Origin: Ophiocordyceps camponoti-saundersi (nom. inval.)
Taxonomy: Eukaryota; Ascomycota; Sordariomycetes; Hypocreales; Ophiocordycipitaceae
Reading direction: 5' to 3'
Length of the DNA: 64,000 nt
NCBI GenBank assembly: GCA_003339415.1
Contig: PDHQ01000061.1
Span: 62,001 to 126,000, forward strand
Shown: one piece after another, positions 1 to 13,512 of the stretch
How positions within the stretch are numbered: position 1 is the first letter of the stretch
Layout: each line of letters starts with the position of its first letter
Position numbers and translations under genes: made by a program
The notes under the pieces: model-generated
Seen by the model: only the letters and a program-made list of their open reading frames with translations
Databases searched by the model: none
Told to the model about the DNA's origin: nothing

Positions 1-3
1 GCC

Positions 4-130
4 TTTATATATTTTACTAAGATTTTACTTATAGGAGTTTTCCTCTTTTTTTTTCCCTTCTCTTTAGCTTAGAACCTTTATTTATAGTGCTAATATTATT
101 ATTTAGTTAACGTATTTTATAGCCGTAATA
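4..130 (+). repeat. Left arm of inverted repeat (LTR- or TIR-like)
   Basis: This stretch matches the reverse complement of about 5184-5310, allowing for RIP transitions. Both copies contain a pyrimidine run (CTTTTT...CTTCTCT), then TTAGCTTAGAA, then TAGTGCTAATATTATTATTT, and both end at GCCGTAATA. Similarity stops abruptly after that end. The terminal ATA may be a mutated ACA, which would fit an LTR 3' end. The left side may continue beyond the window. Confidence 0.7.
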
Positions 131-3100
131 GTTCTTAGCTAGATACTATATCTTATTAAGGTTATAGCTACGCTACTAAACCTAATACTCTAACTAGCAG
201 CGTTATCTAGTAATATAAGATATAAAGATCTTATTAACTTCCTACTTTAGTATATTATTAATATTTTTAAGCTTAGCTAGGGGCCTATCCTATCCGGGTA
301 AGAGATCTATAGTAGCTTTCCGAAGATAATTAGCGTAGAATAAGTTCGTTATCTAGTAACTACTAAGAAGGTTAAGGATATAGCTATAGCCCTATTCCTC
401 GATAATTATAAAAAGTCTAGACTATTACGTATTAAAGCGCGTAGTTAGTATAATAGTTATAAAATCCTTACAGCTAAGGAATACTTAGTTACTAACCGAG
501 AAATTTACCGGGTAGCGTTTCTTATTAGCTTAGGCTTTTTACTAGCCTTACGCCTTTATAGCCGTAGCTTAAGCTTATTATTATACTCTTTACGCTTAGG
601 CGATAAGTTTGCGGGTAATAGCGACGGGGCCTAAGGCCCTTAAAATAATTAAAAGGCTAAGAAGCGAAAAGGGGTTACGTATATCTTTACTAAAAATAAT
701 TATAAGCGGTGCTATATTAATTAATATATACTATAACGAGTTATATACGAAGTCTAAAGCGGGAAGAAACGCGCTCTAATTATCTTATCGCTTACTTACG
801 TAGAACTAAAGCCTCTAGTTTAAGTATTAGTTAGTTACTTCTACGCTACCTTATATTTAAGAGTAAAAGGCGCTACCGCGATAGTGCTTAATATTAGTTA
901 GCTAGTTAATTTCTTAAAAAAATCCTAAGATAAATAAGCTAGCATTATTAGTAATCTATATATCTAATATACCTAGGAAATAATAAAGGTATCGGAAATA
1001 GTATCCTATAAGCACCTTAATTATATTATTCTTCTTACTAAGTAATATAGCGATAATTTTACTTAATTTATAGATAAAAGTTTAAATATAGTTATACCTA
1101 AAGTAGTCCTTTAATATAACTTTTCTATTATAAGTAATATACTTCTAAACGGAAGTTAGAATAAGTAAGGGGTATAGTAAACTTAAGGTCTTATCTTATA
1201 GCGTTTTATTCCTCTAATACTTATAATAATTATAGATAAATTAGCGGATATCTTACTTTATCCTAAGCTAATAATAACTTTATCGAAATATCTAAGTAAT
1301 CTTATTTTATCCCTTATAGGCGAAGATAGCTAGCTTATATATATTCCGAATTAAGGCGGTGCGGAGAAAGAAACGCTACTAGCTATTTTACTCGGGGACG
1401 ATAAGGAGATTACTATAAAATCTAAAGTTTTAGTTCGCGTTCTCCTCTTAAATTAGTTATATTAACTCTGCCCCTAATAAGATAGAGTTTTTTACTAAGC
1501 GGACTAAGGTAATTATAAGAAATAAGGTCGGGGATTTAAACCTAAGGCTATCTAGAGAAATTATAGCTAAAATCTTTTCCTTTTTCTTATAGGCTTTTAC
1601 TATTAGGAGCTTAGCTATTTTCCGTAAGAGTATATCCGTAGCTATATTTAGCTAGCTAAGCTAGTATAGAAAATAAATATTAAACTAAATAAGGAAATTA
1701 GACTATTAAACTTAATAAATAGAGAGTAGCCTTTTTATCGTAAAATAAATTAAAGCTTTATAATTTATAATTATATTAAATTTCTAACTAAGTAACTTTA
1801 AATAGAAGTTTTTAAAGCTTTATATAATAGCGAGGAGTTCGCGGTCTTAGATCGGGTAAGCACGCTTAGCGGGGTTTATTATTTTTAAGAAAAAGCTTAT
1901 AAGCTTTTATATCTAATTATTTTATTATTATTAAAGTATACTAGCGGTAATATTTCGGGAGGCGTTAGTCTTAAGGTAAGTTAGGAGTTTTAGGTAAAAA
2001 AAAGTAAGTATCGAGGCTTATATAGCTAGCTTTTTTATTTTATTAAAAGCTTCTTTCTATTCCGGTCTAAGCTTAAAAGCGGTATTTTTCTTAAAAAGGC
2101 GGTTTAGGGGCTTAGCTATAGTATTTATATAATAATAGAAAATCCTAATAAAGTTATAAAGTTTTATAAATAAGCGGATAGCCTTATAATCTTAGAGGTC
2201 TTTAAACTTTTAATTTTAAATTATTTATACCTTACGAGGGTTTATACTAATTCCTTAGCCCGCGTATAATATTATACTAAGGTAGTCGATTCCTATAATA
2301 TTAAACTTTAATTTTCGGATATCCTCTTATAAGTTAGCTTAGTATAAGCGCTAAATTATTTCTTAATATTCCTCTTAATATTCCGCTTCTTCGCTATTTA
2401 AGTAAATTAATATATTATTAGCGTATATACTTATATAGTAATTAAGGAGGTTATAAAGCTAAGCGTTAATAAAATTTTAAAACTAAGTAAGCTTTATTTT
2501 AAGGCCGAATAGGAGGATAAGCTAGCGGAATATACTAAACTTTATACGGAAAGCTATAAGGTATTTAGAGTTAAGGTTAAAATATAGGCGATAAAACGCT
2601 TAAATTATATCGATTTTTAAGAACCGCCTCGCTTCCTAATAGCTAAACGCTATACCTTCTAAAAAGGGAGTAGGTAAGATTTAACTTTTTAGGTAGTTAT
2701 TTATTTATCGGTAATTAATATAGAAGCGCTAAGCTATTAAGTATAGCTTTAGCGCGAAGAGAATAGAGGTAGCGTAAAAACTAGCGTTTAGCTTAATAAA
2801 CCTAATCTTAAGTAAGTAGTTAATAATTTCCTTTTTTAGCGGTAAGTATTTTATAGGCGTTTTATAGGAAAGGGGTCTTATTAAGTTTAGAGGCTTTTTA
2901 AGTTTTAAAATAATATTATAACTAGGTTAGGAACTAGCTAAAATATAAGCTTCTTTTTTACTAAAAAATCTTTTAAAATATATAAGAGCTAGAGGAATTA
3001 TACTATATATATAAGTAATATACTTAAGTTCTTCTCCTTAAAAAAATAAGATTTCCTATCTTACGTATATATAGCTAGCTAAGCTTAACTTTATAATTAT

Positions 3101-5183
3101 AGTTAAGTTAAAATTATCTTCTAATTTTACGGGGGTTATAGGTATTAATAAAGTTATCGCTTTTTACTATATCTAGTAAGGGTCCTATTATACTTAATAG
3201 ATAAGTTACTCTCTTAAAGCTTCCTTATTTATATCGTTAGTTTTTAAGTTATCTTAGGTTAAGGTTTAAGCTTACTCCTTCTTCCTTACGGGCTAAATAA
3301 AGTTATTTTTTTTCCGTAAACGCTAAAAGATCCGGTACTTACGCTTATCTTAACGGAGAAAATAGTTCTAGCGCTTAGCGTTCGCTTAGATAGCTAGATT
3401 TAGATTTCCGGAAAAAGGGGGCTTTTTTAATAATAAGATTAAGGGCGAGTATTTAGCGAAGGCGGGCAGATTATTTAGCTAAATTAATTTCTAAGCTACG
3501 TAGTTAAGTAGCAATCTCTTTTCGGCTATCTAAAATAAACCGATAAAGAGGTTTTAAGCGTAGTTAGTTACTTAATAGATTTCCTAAGGAAAATACCGTC
3601 TATTAATTATTAAGGTAATAATTAAGTGCTTATAAACTATACTAGCTTAGCGGCCTCGGAAATCTATAAAGGGGATAGGACGGATAGGGATAAGTTTAGC
3701 ACCGAGTTATTTTATTACTTATTTCGCGAAATAGTAACTAACTAAAAGATAAATATCTACTCCGGTATTATATAAGGTAAAAGTACGAAGAGTAATATTA
3801 TTAACTTAAACTTAACTATTAATAGTAAACGATTTTTTTATTTTCCGTCTTATACGCGATATTTTCGGGATTATTAAGGAGCTTTATAATAGTTTTATTC
3901 TTTTCTTAAATTAAAGTTATCTAATCGAATAAAATTAAGCGGGGGTATCTAAACTTTAAAAACTCTCCTTATTTTCTATTAGTTAGGGTAATCCTTAGCT
4001 ATATAGCCCTTTTTACTATAAGTAAAGTAAGTACTATTTTCCTAATAAACCTTCTTCTTATTCTCGCTTAAAAGCTAGCTTTTCTAAGTTATAATTATAA
4101 TCTTCTTTTATATAGTTAAAGTAGTTTTATTAACTTATTAGGATTTCTAGGTAATTTTATAATAAGTAAACTCTTTTTTCTTATAGAATATAATATCTTT
4201 TATATATTTATAAAACTCCTTATATATTATATATAAGTTTTTAGCTTTTATAAAAAGGCTTATATTAAAGTTAGTAAGTAGATAATTTTAGAGTATATAC
4301 TTAATACGGGCTAAGAGGACTTAGGTTTTAGCTATAAGGTAGTTAAACTTTATAAAAAACTCCTAGATTTCTTATTAGCTATTTAGGGAATAGTTTAGTT
4401 TATAAAGCTAATTTATAGCTTTAGCGAACTTATTTAAGTTTCTATAAGTAAACTTTAAGTATTATACTATCTTAGCTAATTTAAAAAAAAGGTATTCCTT
4501 TAAGTTATATTAAGTTTCTAAAAATTAGCGGGCCTTTCCTTTTAAGGTATAGAATAGAATACTTATCTTATTTTACTTATCGCGGAAAGTTATCTTATCG
4601 GATCTTATCTTATCTTTTAAGTTTATAAGGAAAGTATTAAAATCTTCCTTCTTTCCTAAAAATTTACCTATCTCCTTATAGTAAACTTTCGTAAAATTAA
4701 AGTAAGAGGGGTTTAGCTATCTTACCGGGGTAATTAGCGTAAAGATATCCTAAGTAGCTTTCCTAGTTAGGATAAACGCTTTTTTACTAATTTTAAATAC
4801 TATTAATACTTTTCGACGGGTTTTTTCTATATTTAGGTTTTAATTTTTCTAAGTTAACTAACCTTAAAATTCCGTAATTTATACTTATAGTTACGTTATC
4901 TCCGTACGCTACTCTTATAATATAATTATCTTAATAATACTTTAAAAGGAGGTAGCTATAGTTATAGTTTAGTTTTTCTTAGAACCCTATTCTATTATAA
5001 AGTTAAGCGTCTCCGAGGCGAGTCTCTTTAATCGCCTAAGAGTTTAGTTAAGGGCTTTAAATATATATCTTAGGCTAATTATAATTTAGTTATATATAAG
5101 GTTTTTTCCGTCTTTTATAGGGGATATAAAAGTAAAGTATATATTTCTTAATCGCTCGCTAGCGAAAAGGGAGCTTAGAATAA
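131..5183 (-). mobile_element. Degenerate retroelement with minus-strand gag remnant
   Basis: On the minus strand a CCHC zinc-knuckle relic is readable at 3988-4029. The spacing C-x2-C-x4-H-x4-C is exact if the Tyr codons are read as RIP-altered Cys or His. It is followed by a Pro codon. Upstream on the same strand (about 4.2-4.8 kb) a long frame broken only by RIP-type stops resembles a retrotransposon Gag. Gag with a C-terminal CCHC is typical of Ty3/Gypsy and Ty1/Copia elements. I could not recognise reverse transcriptase or integrase in 131-3900. A plus-strand frame around 2.2-3.7 kb also reads open apart from RIP-type stops, so more than one element may be layered here. Confidence 0.55.
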
Positions 5184-5310
5184 TATTACGGCTATAAAAT
5201 ACGTTAACTAAATAATAATATTAGCACTATAAACTAAGATTCTAAGCTAAGGAGAGAAGAGAGAAAAAGAGGAAAAACTCTCGTAAGCGGAATTCTAATA
5301 GAATAGATAA
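5184..5310 (-). repeat. Right arm of inverted repeat (LTR- or TIR-like)
   Basis: This is the minus-strand copy of the 4-130 repeat, beginning at TATTACGGC and running to about the AGAATTCC-like stretch near 5290-5310. Because the copies are inverted they cannot be the two LTRs of one simple element. Either this is a terminal-inverted-repeat element, or two LTR fragments lie in opposite orientation through nesting or rearrangement. Confidence 0.7.
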
Positions 5311-6420
5311 GGGCACGTGCTAGTAAGAATAGGAAAGGGTATAGAAATCTGCTTAGAAATCTTAGTAATTTTTAGGTAAGTAAATAATCGTATTTCTTAG
5401 TAATTTCCCTTAAGGTCTTTCTAGGTAATTTTATAATAAGGATTTCCGTAATTATATAAGGTTTTATTAGAAATCCTCGGAAATTACTATAAAAGATATA
5501 GGGAAATCTAGGAGGAAACTTAGCGCGTAATAATAAGTAATTTTTAACTAAGTAATATTTAGCTTACTTAAAGGCTACCTTAGCTTTAATAAAGAAAGTA
5601 ATAATTATAAATCTAACTTTTAACTAAACGAGGTTCTTAGTATTAGGTATATCTAAGTAATTAAGTATCGTTTATAAGTTAAGCTACGCCTTAAAGCGTT
5701 TATAAATTATTTTTCTATTTATTACCTTATTAGTAACTTATCTTAAGCTTTTAAATAGCTAGTATAAGTTTTAAGGCCTCTTATATATCGTAATATCGCC
5801 CTCTCTAAAGCTTATAATAGAGAGGATAAAGCTACTAAAGTTTATATAAGGGGGGATAGCTATAAATATAAGATTTTTATTAAAAAAATAGTTATCGCTT
5901 ATTTCTATATTATCCTATATTAGTATATTAAAAAGCTCTTAATTTATAAGATCTAATATAATATCGGTTGCTTATAGTAGTATATTAATAAGCGTTTAGG
6001 AAATTATATTTACTAAGTATATAACTATAAGTTAAAGCTACCTAGGTATATTATAGTAAGAGGAAACCTCGACGGTAAGATAAGTTAAAGTAAATATAGT
6101 AGATATAAGAGAAAAAAGGTATATAAGAAAAAAAAAAAAGAGAGAAATAACCGAAAGAGAAAATACTTAAATTTAAGTTAGTAAGGCGAAAAAGTAAGTC
6201 CTTTTAAAATCGTCGTAAGCTAGCTAATATAGCCGGTATCTGCTAGTTATCGCTTTTTAAGTATTTAAGCTATATAAGGAAATACTTTAATAAGTTTTAG
6301 TAAAAAGTTAAGTTTACTATACCCTTAACTATAATACTATCTATATATCGAATTATTTATAAAACTTTTCCTACTTATTAGTTTAGCTTAAATAAGCTAA
6401 CCTAAGTTAGCTATAGCTTA
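5311..6420. other. RIP-degenerated DNA, identity unknown
   Basis: This AT-rich RIP product lies between the inverted-repeat arm and the Gypsy pol. A purine-rich stretch lies at about 6105-6175. I saw no paired LTR for the downstream Gypsy element and no readable protein motif. Confidence 0.5.
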
Positions 6421-9040
6421 ATAAGTTTACCTTCCTTAGCTATATATATAAGATTGCCTAGCTTAAATTTAGCTATCTTAACTATTTCTTAGTAATATTT
6501 ATAGCTTTTAGCTTTTAGTTTAAACTTAGCTTTAACTAGGCCCCTCCGGTTAGAGGCTTTAGTAATATAACGTAAAACTAAATTAATATATTAACCTCTT
6601 ATAAGCTATTTTACCTTCTTATTAGCTTTAAGAGCCTTAAAAACTTCTAGGGATAAGGTAAGGGGTAATAACTTATCCTACTATATATTATATAAAATCT
6701 TAGATAGCGAGAAGCTAAGTATTCGAACTATCTTATAATTTAGCTATCTTATAACTTTTAATAAGTAATCTAACTAAGATAATTCCTTAGGCTTAGCTCG
6801 ATTTAAGACTTATAAGAAGATTTAATTTATAACTTCGATAAGGCTAATATTTCGGTAAGACTTAGATAAGGCTAAGATATAAGTAACGCGTTAAGCTTTT
6901 AAGAAAGCGGCTACTTCTTTAAATAAGAAAGTAAATCTAAAGTCTAAGTATATAGCTATAAGCGTAAGGGCTACGAAATCTATCTAGCTTCGTAATTAAA
7001 CTAAGGTTTCTAATATATTTACTATCTAGCACGCTATTAACTAAGTAAACTTTAAAAAATAGTCGATAATAACTAGCACGAACTTAGCGCTATTATTAGT
7101 AATAAGGAACGGCCTAATATAGTTTATACTAATAACTTAGAATAGGGCGCTAATAATAATAAGTTAATTTAGTAACTTAAGCACGCGAGGTATAAAGAAT
7201 AAATACTTAGTATAGCTTTTTACGTAAGCTATAATATTTTAAGCTATATTTAGCTAGAAGATATAAGTAAAAAGTTATCTATATATTAGCTTTAAGCTAA
7301 AATATTCTACTTTATTATAGGCTTATTTTAATACTTTAGGCACCTTATCCGGTAAAAAGTAATATTACTAATTTTTAGATAGGTGGCGATATAAGAGGAT
7401 ATACCGCTTAAAGTATTATTAAAAAGATAAGGCTTATCGTTTTACTTATACTAATCTAATCCGGTCCCGAGGATTAGTTAATTTTCCCTTAGTTAGCTAT
7501 CTAACTAGCTCCCTATACTAAGTATTTTAAGCAAATCTAGCTAAAGATATAAAGGTATTAAGCTATTTTAGAATAACTATTATTAATATAAGTTTCTTAA
7601 GTAACTTTTATCTTATTTACTATTATAATAATTTAAAAGTATCTTACTATAGTTAAGATAGCTTAGGTAAAGCTTATCTAAACTTATCTACTAATAGTAT
7701 TTTAATCTTATTACTCCTTAGGTGCTTAAGTAATTCCTTAAATTTAGTTTTTCTATCTTTCTATCTCTATAAGCCCTTACCTAAGTTAAAATAGCTAAAA
7801 TCTATAATATCTAAAATATTATAATTATTAGATAAGAATAAAGTCCGTAATAAGCTATCTACTATAATATTTTTATCTCTAGAAATATATTCGAGGATAA
7901 TATTAAGCTACCTTAGCTTTATTACTTACCTAATATAGATACCCTTATATCTTTCTACCCTTAGGAACTAGGTTAAAAGTAAGTAATCGGTAAAGATTAC
8001 TAATAGCTAAATAGTATAAAAGAAATACTTATATCGTTAGCAAAACTCGATAATAATATAAAGTTCCCTCTTATATATCCCGTAATTTTGCTAAGTTTTT
8101 ATAAGTAGAAAGGAATTATAAAAAATAGGTACCTTAACCTAATCTCTTTTTTATAATATAATATAGCTTACGCTATATTTTAATATATTAATATAAACCC
8201 GCACCGGCTTATTAAGCTTAGGGCTATATATTACTATTATAGCTTTAGCTATAAACTTTAAGATCGTAAAAAAAAAGGCTTTATATAGGCCCTAAATAAA
8301 GGGTATATTCTTAGTAAGTTTAATTAGAGGTTTAAAAAGCTTTATATAGTTAGTAATCTATTTTTAATATAAGCTTATAGCCCTTAGGAAAGCTTAAACT
8401 TATCGCTAATTTGCCGGCATAAGCTAGTTCTTAATCTTTTATAGCTAGCTAAGCTTTATCGTAATCTAACCTCTTATATAATATACCTATCTAATAGCGA
8501 GGATATTCGTTATTCTTAGAAAAACTTTTTTAAAACTTAATTAGAGGAGAGCTTATAGTAATCGTAATAGGAAATAATCCCTAATAAACTACCACTACTT
8601 TTCGAAGCTTACGTGCTTAGTAAAAATATTATTAATATAGTTATCTAAAGGTGCGATATAATTACTTTCTAAAGGTACTACTAGTAGCGATAGCTTAGGT
8701 AGGGGTTTAAATATAGCTTTAAAAGCTAACTTTATTATCTTAGTAAAGCTATAAGCTACTAATTAAGTTTCCTATAAAAATCTTATTAATTATAATTAAG
8801 AAAAACTTAGGATTTAAAACGTTAGAATATAATAAAGCTTAGGGGCTATAAGTATAGCTTAGTAGCTATACTTTAAATTAAATATATTAAATAAACCGAT
8901 CTTAAGGTTTAAGAGTTAGTTATAAAGTTTTAATAATAAGGGAATAGTAATACTTAGTAAGTTTTCGTTTACGTTATAGTAGTTTATTATTAGCCTTTAC
9001 TTAGCTTAGGGATTAGATTTATCTTTAATAATTATAATAA
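6421..9040 (-). mobile_element. Ty3/Gypsy-type pol remnant (RT-RNase H-integrase)
   Basis: On the minus strand the order is that of Gypsy pol. The start of an RT domain reads at about 8885-9040 (IIIIKDKSNP-like, then a VNEN-like conserved Asn motif). The YxDD box is read as YINN at 8628-8639. An RT-RNase H connection resembling FL...LY...ITNY..LFKPLIKLTK lies at about 8290-8440. An RNase H start (PVRVYIN..KYSVS) lies at about 8160-8240. A CxxC-type integrase zinc site lies near 7180-7330. An integrase core segment with a LVIIDYFLKF-like motif lies at about 7000-7150. An integrase C-terminal segment with a FKLGNL-type GDLV motif lies at about 6430-6560. All breaks are RIP-type. The element is dead. 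Confidence 0.8.
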
Positions 9041-12000
9041 GTTTAGCTAACTACTAGCTTAGTTTACTATTAGCTACTATTATATATTTATAAATCTTAA
9101 AGTTAATATTTTTACGAATAATCTTCTTTATCTAATATTATTATAAAGTATTCTATTTTCTTTTTTAACTATAGTATTATAGTTTTATCCTAAGTATAAT
9201 CTTTAAGTAATATAAGAAAAGGTTTATTAGTAATATATCCCTTATATCTTAACCCTTAAGGTTATAATATATATAAAATATATATATAATCTCCTCCCTT
9301 AGGTATCCTAGAACTAGGGGTCCGAGCGTAATACCGTATAAATCGAATTACTTTATAACTAAGTCTTTATTAATAGTTTAGTTAATATTTCGCCGCTAAA
9401 CTTTTCTCTATATCGGGAATAGGGATACCGGGGGTTCCGTTACTTAGGAACCTAGCTAATACTATTTATCTAGCCTTTAATATCGCTTAGTATTAGAGGT
9501 AACCTCTAAGCTAGCTACCGCTCCCTTAATTATAAAAAGCTTAAGTAGTAGCTATTTAAAGTAAAATAAAGCTAATATAAAATAATCTTAAAACTTAGCT
9601 TTAATATTTATATTATCTCTCTTTATTAGTTAAAGTATATAATAGATTAGAGGGGTAATTAAGTTAAAGTAAAAATATTTAAAAGATAATATAGAAATAT
9701 AAGCCTCTTATAAATATAGTTTAGTAACTTACCTAAGTTATTATTAATACTTTAGTTTAAAAATTCTACGTTAAATATATAATCGATATTAGAGCTATTT
9801 ATATCTAAGTCTATATCCTCTCCTAAAGATAAGGAAAAATCTAAAAATATTCCGATAAACTTCTTTAGTAAAAATAGCGTATTAGGGGCGAGTATAATTT
9901 TCTACTAATTAGTAAAAGCTATAACTAAGCTTTTTAGTATAACTAATTTATCCCTCTTAGAAATCTTACCGATCTTAATAATACCCTCCCGTATATTAAT
10001 AATAGCTTTAATATCGAATAATTATAGGAGTCCTAAGATAACGGGAACGTTATCCGAAGCTATAAACTTATTTTTAAGCTTAATAATAGCTTAAATTTCC
10101 TTATTAATACCTTATATAAAAACTTAAAAAATAGTAAAATTTTAAATTAGCTACTTTCTTATATTAGTAGTTATTATAAGTAACCCTTAGAACCTTATAT
10201 TACTTAGAGGCCTAGTTTTAATATTATATTTATAAACGAAGTTAAGGTTAAGAAAGTTTACTTAAGATTTTTAATTAGCTAAAGTAGTAATAAGGGATAG
10301 CTTAAGAGATATACGCTTATCTAGTTTATTAAATATAATAGTATATAAAACTTTAAACTACTTAGTAAAGTTCTCTTATTATAATTTAGTATTTACCGTA
10401 AATTAGTTAAATTTAGTAATATTACTATCTACTATTCTTACCTTAGCTTTAAGTTTAGCCTTAGCTTTGCCTTTTCCCTTTTTTATTTTAATTAGAGCTT
10501 ATCGCTTATATAATAATAGGTATCGGAACTACTTAGCGCTCTCTAAACTTACCTATTAGAAGTCGACTAGGTTAATTAGTATAATAAAGCGTTTTACTAG
10601 CTTAACTTAATTAATATTACTTATACTATCTCTAGCTTATACCTTTACTAATCCTCTTAAAGCTTATTAAAATATATATAGCTTATTAAAAAATCCTATA
10701 TTTAGGTCCTTTATAACCTTAGCTAGTTTCTTATAATAAAGTATAGCTTTAGGATCTAAAGCTAATTTAAAGGTTTTTTTAATAATATCTAAGCGTAAGG
10801 ATTAGCGCTTAATAAGATAACGGTTATTTAAGCTTATTATTATAATAATTACTATAAGTGCCTCTTAGATAATCTTATTAAGTTTAACCTTATCGTCCTT
10901 TATTAATATAATCCGGTTTAACTTATCTGCTAAGCTTTCCTTTAAATTTAACTTATCTATTATAATAATAAGGGTTACTTAGGTAATAAGAGTAATATTT
11001 CCCTAGTCTAAGCTTAACTTTAATAAGACTATATTTAAGTAAATTTAGCTAGATAAATTACCCGTTAACTTACCTAATATATTATATAGCTACTAGATTA
11101 GTTCTTAAGTTAAGGATCGTTTTAGGTAATTATTAAACCTAATACTAACCTAGTATACCGGAATTTACTATATTAGCGCTAGTAGCGGGATAGCTAAACC
11201 TCTAATATTTAAGGTATTAGTAGACTTACTAAAGATAAGCCTTTTAAGGATATCTTTCTCCTAAGCTTATAAACTTTTATAAAATAGAATAGGATAATTT
11301 AATACTTTATAGCCCGCTTCCTTATACTAAATATATATAAGTTAATCTTAAGGAAAAAAGAGGGTATTATTAACGTAAACGTTTAATAAATTCTTAGCGT
11401 TATAACTTATTATAATAAAACCTACTTACTTAAGTGCTTAGTATCCCGTTATCCTAAGAGGCTTAGAGTTACCTTATCCTTAACCTTAACCTTAACTAAC
11501 TTTATTAAGTTTATTCTAATAGTTAAGTCTTACTATAGTAAGCGTTATAGATAGTATTATTTTATAAGTATTCTATTAAGGAGTATATTTAATAAGGGAT
11601 ATCTTAGTAAAGTTAAAAGCTATAAGTACTACTTATTATTCTTATACTTAACCTTAAAGATCCTATCTTAGGGTAAAGCTTAAGCGCTATCTTATTAGTA
11701 TATTAGGTAAATACCTAAACTTCTCCTAGAAAAGATCCCTTATTATAGCTATAGTAGCTACTTACTCTTAAACTTAGTAGTTAGCTTATTCGGCTACTTA
11801 GATTTTTATAGAGGCTTAAACGATATCCTAAGCTTTTACTAAGCTAATTAAGGCGGTAGCTTATTATAATATAGTAATATAATATAACTCTTAATTAGTA
11901 ATATTAGAAATAAACTTATAAATTATTATACTTAAGAATATATTCTTAAAAGCTAATAATAGGAGGCTACTCCGAATAAAGTCTCTAGTACTAACTAATT

Positions 12001-13215
12001 AAAGCGTTTAGCGGGTCTTATAATAGTAAGCTTAAAGAGACTTACCTAAGCTTTAGCCGAACTATACTAATATTCGTAATTATTATAAAATATAACTAGG
12101 GGTAAACTTTTCTTTTAAAGTTATCTATAATAGATAAAAGTTATTAAGCGTAGCTTTATTTATTTTAATATACTTATAGATATTATAAAGTATAATATCG
12201 CTATTTATAAAGTTTATAGCTTTACTTATTAGGTTAATATTTATAACCTTAATCTTCTTATTATAATATTTAGTAGCTTTATTAAGCTTAGTAAATACTA
12301 AGTTAATAGCTTCTAGCTATTAGTAAGTATTATTATTATCCCCGAACTTACCTATATCTTTATTAGTAAGGGTTTTAATAACTTAGCTATAGCTATTTAA
12401 AGATAAGGGCCTATTTATATCTAGGCTCCGGTTTAAGTTTAGGATATCCTTAGCTATCTAAAAGTAAGTATTAGAGAATAAGGGCTACTATTTAAGTTAG
12501 AGGGCTATAGTAAATTTAGATAATATAGGGAATAGATTAGGATTAATAAGAATTAATATAAAGCTCGAATAAGAAAAAGATACTAGATATAATAACTCTA
12601 GTATATAGTTTTAGTATCTCTAGTATATATATTAAGAAAAGAGAAGAGAAGAGAGGGAAGAAAGGAGAGAAAAGGATAGGTTAGATATTTAGTTTAGGTA
12701 AGAGCTATCTATATCTATAAGCTAAGAGGTAGGAGGCTAGGATTATTAGGCCTTTATAAGTTAGGAAAGGGAAGAACTAAGTAAGGAAGGTTAGTTCTTA
12801 GTTAGAGAGAGAAAGTTTAAGAGGAAAAGGGGTAAAAATAAGGCTTTTAATAATATTAGTTAAAAAGGCTAAGTTAGTTAGTTATATAAATCTAGTTTAT
12901 AGAAGGTAAGGCGGTCGGCGCTAAAAGCTATAAGCCCCCTATCTTAGTTATTAGATAAATAGCTATATTACCTAACTATTAAAGATAGCCTTATATAGCT
13001 ATAAAATAGCACGAGAAAAAGAAACCTATATATAGGTAGTAAAGTAAAGTTAATTATATATAAATTAGAAAAGCCTAAGCTATCTATTTATATCTAAAAT
13101 ATAAGAGTTATACCTATATAACTAAGTTAGGTTAAGTAACCCGTGCCTGCTATTAGTCCTTAGGGGATAGAGATATACGAATATATATATCTGTATATAC
13201 CTAGTAGGTATATAC
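9041..13215 (-). mobile_element. Probable 5' part of the Gypsy element and flank
   Basis: By position this should hold the protease and gag of the minus-strand Gypsy element. I did not find a clear protease or zinc-knuckle motif. A purine-rich tract (repeats of GAGAAGAGAAGAG) lies at about 12,635-12,680. From about 13,130 to 13,215 a little TG/CA survives (CCGTGCCTGC, ATCTGTATATAC). This suggests a short flank that was less affected by RIP, next to the outer Copia LTR. No matching LTR pair for the Gypsy element was seen, so its ends are unknown. Confidence 0.4.
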
Positions 13216-13512
13216 TGTTAGAGGGCTAAGATAAGAGTAGGTTAGGCGTGTATTTTTATTATCCTTTAAAGCGTGCAGTTATTATAGTAATAGCTCCGTA
13301 ACTTAGGAAACGGAATTTCTATTAGGAAAAAGGCTATATCCGGGGCAATATATAAGCTATAAGAATAAAGGCTTATTTATAAGGGTATTATAACTAAAAA
13401 GGCAGATACGGATAGTTTTTATTATATATATAAAAATAACGATAATTCCCTCTATTTAGAAAAGGTAAATATATTAATTAATATAATTTATACGCCTCCT
13501 CTTTATCTAATA
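13216..13512 (+). repeat. 5' LTR of the outer Copia element
   Basis: Starts TGTTAGAGGG and ends CTAATA, where the other copy reads CTGACA. It is collinear over 297 bp with 28,157-28,453, differing mainly by CA/TA and TG/TA transitions. Its first 70 bp are less mutated than the rest. Confidence 0.9.

Noticed and set aside
2200..3740. Plus-strand reading frame, open apart from RIP-type stops
   Set aside because: No recognisable motif; the gag relic nearby is on the opposite strand. RIP blocks give misleading open frames on both strands.
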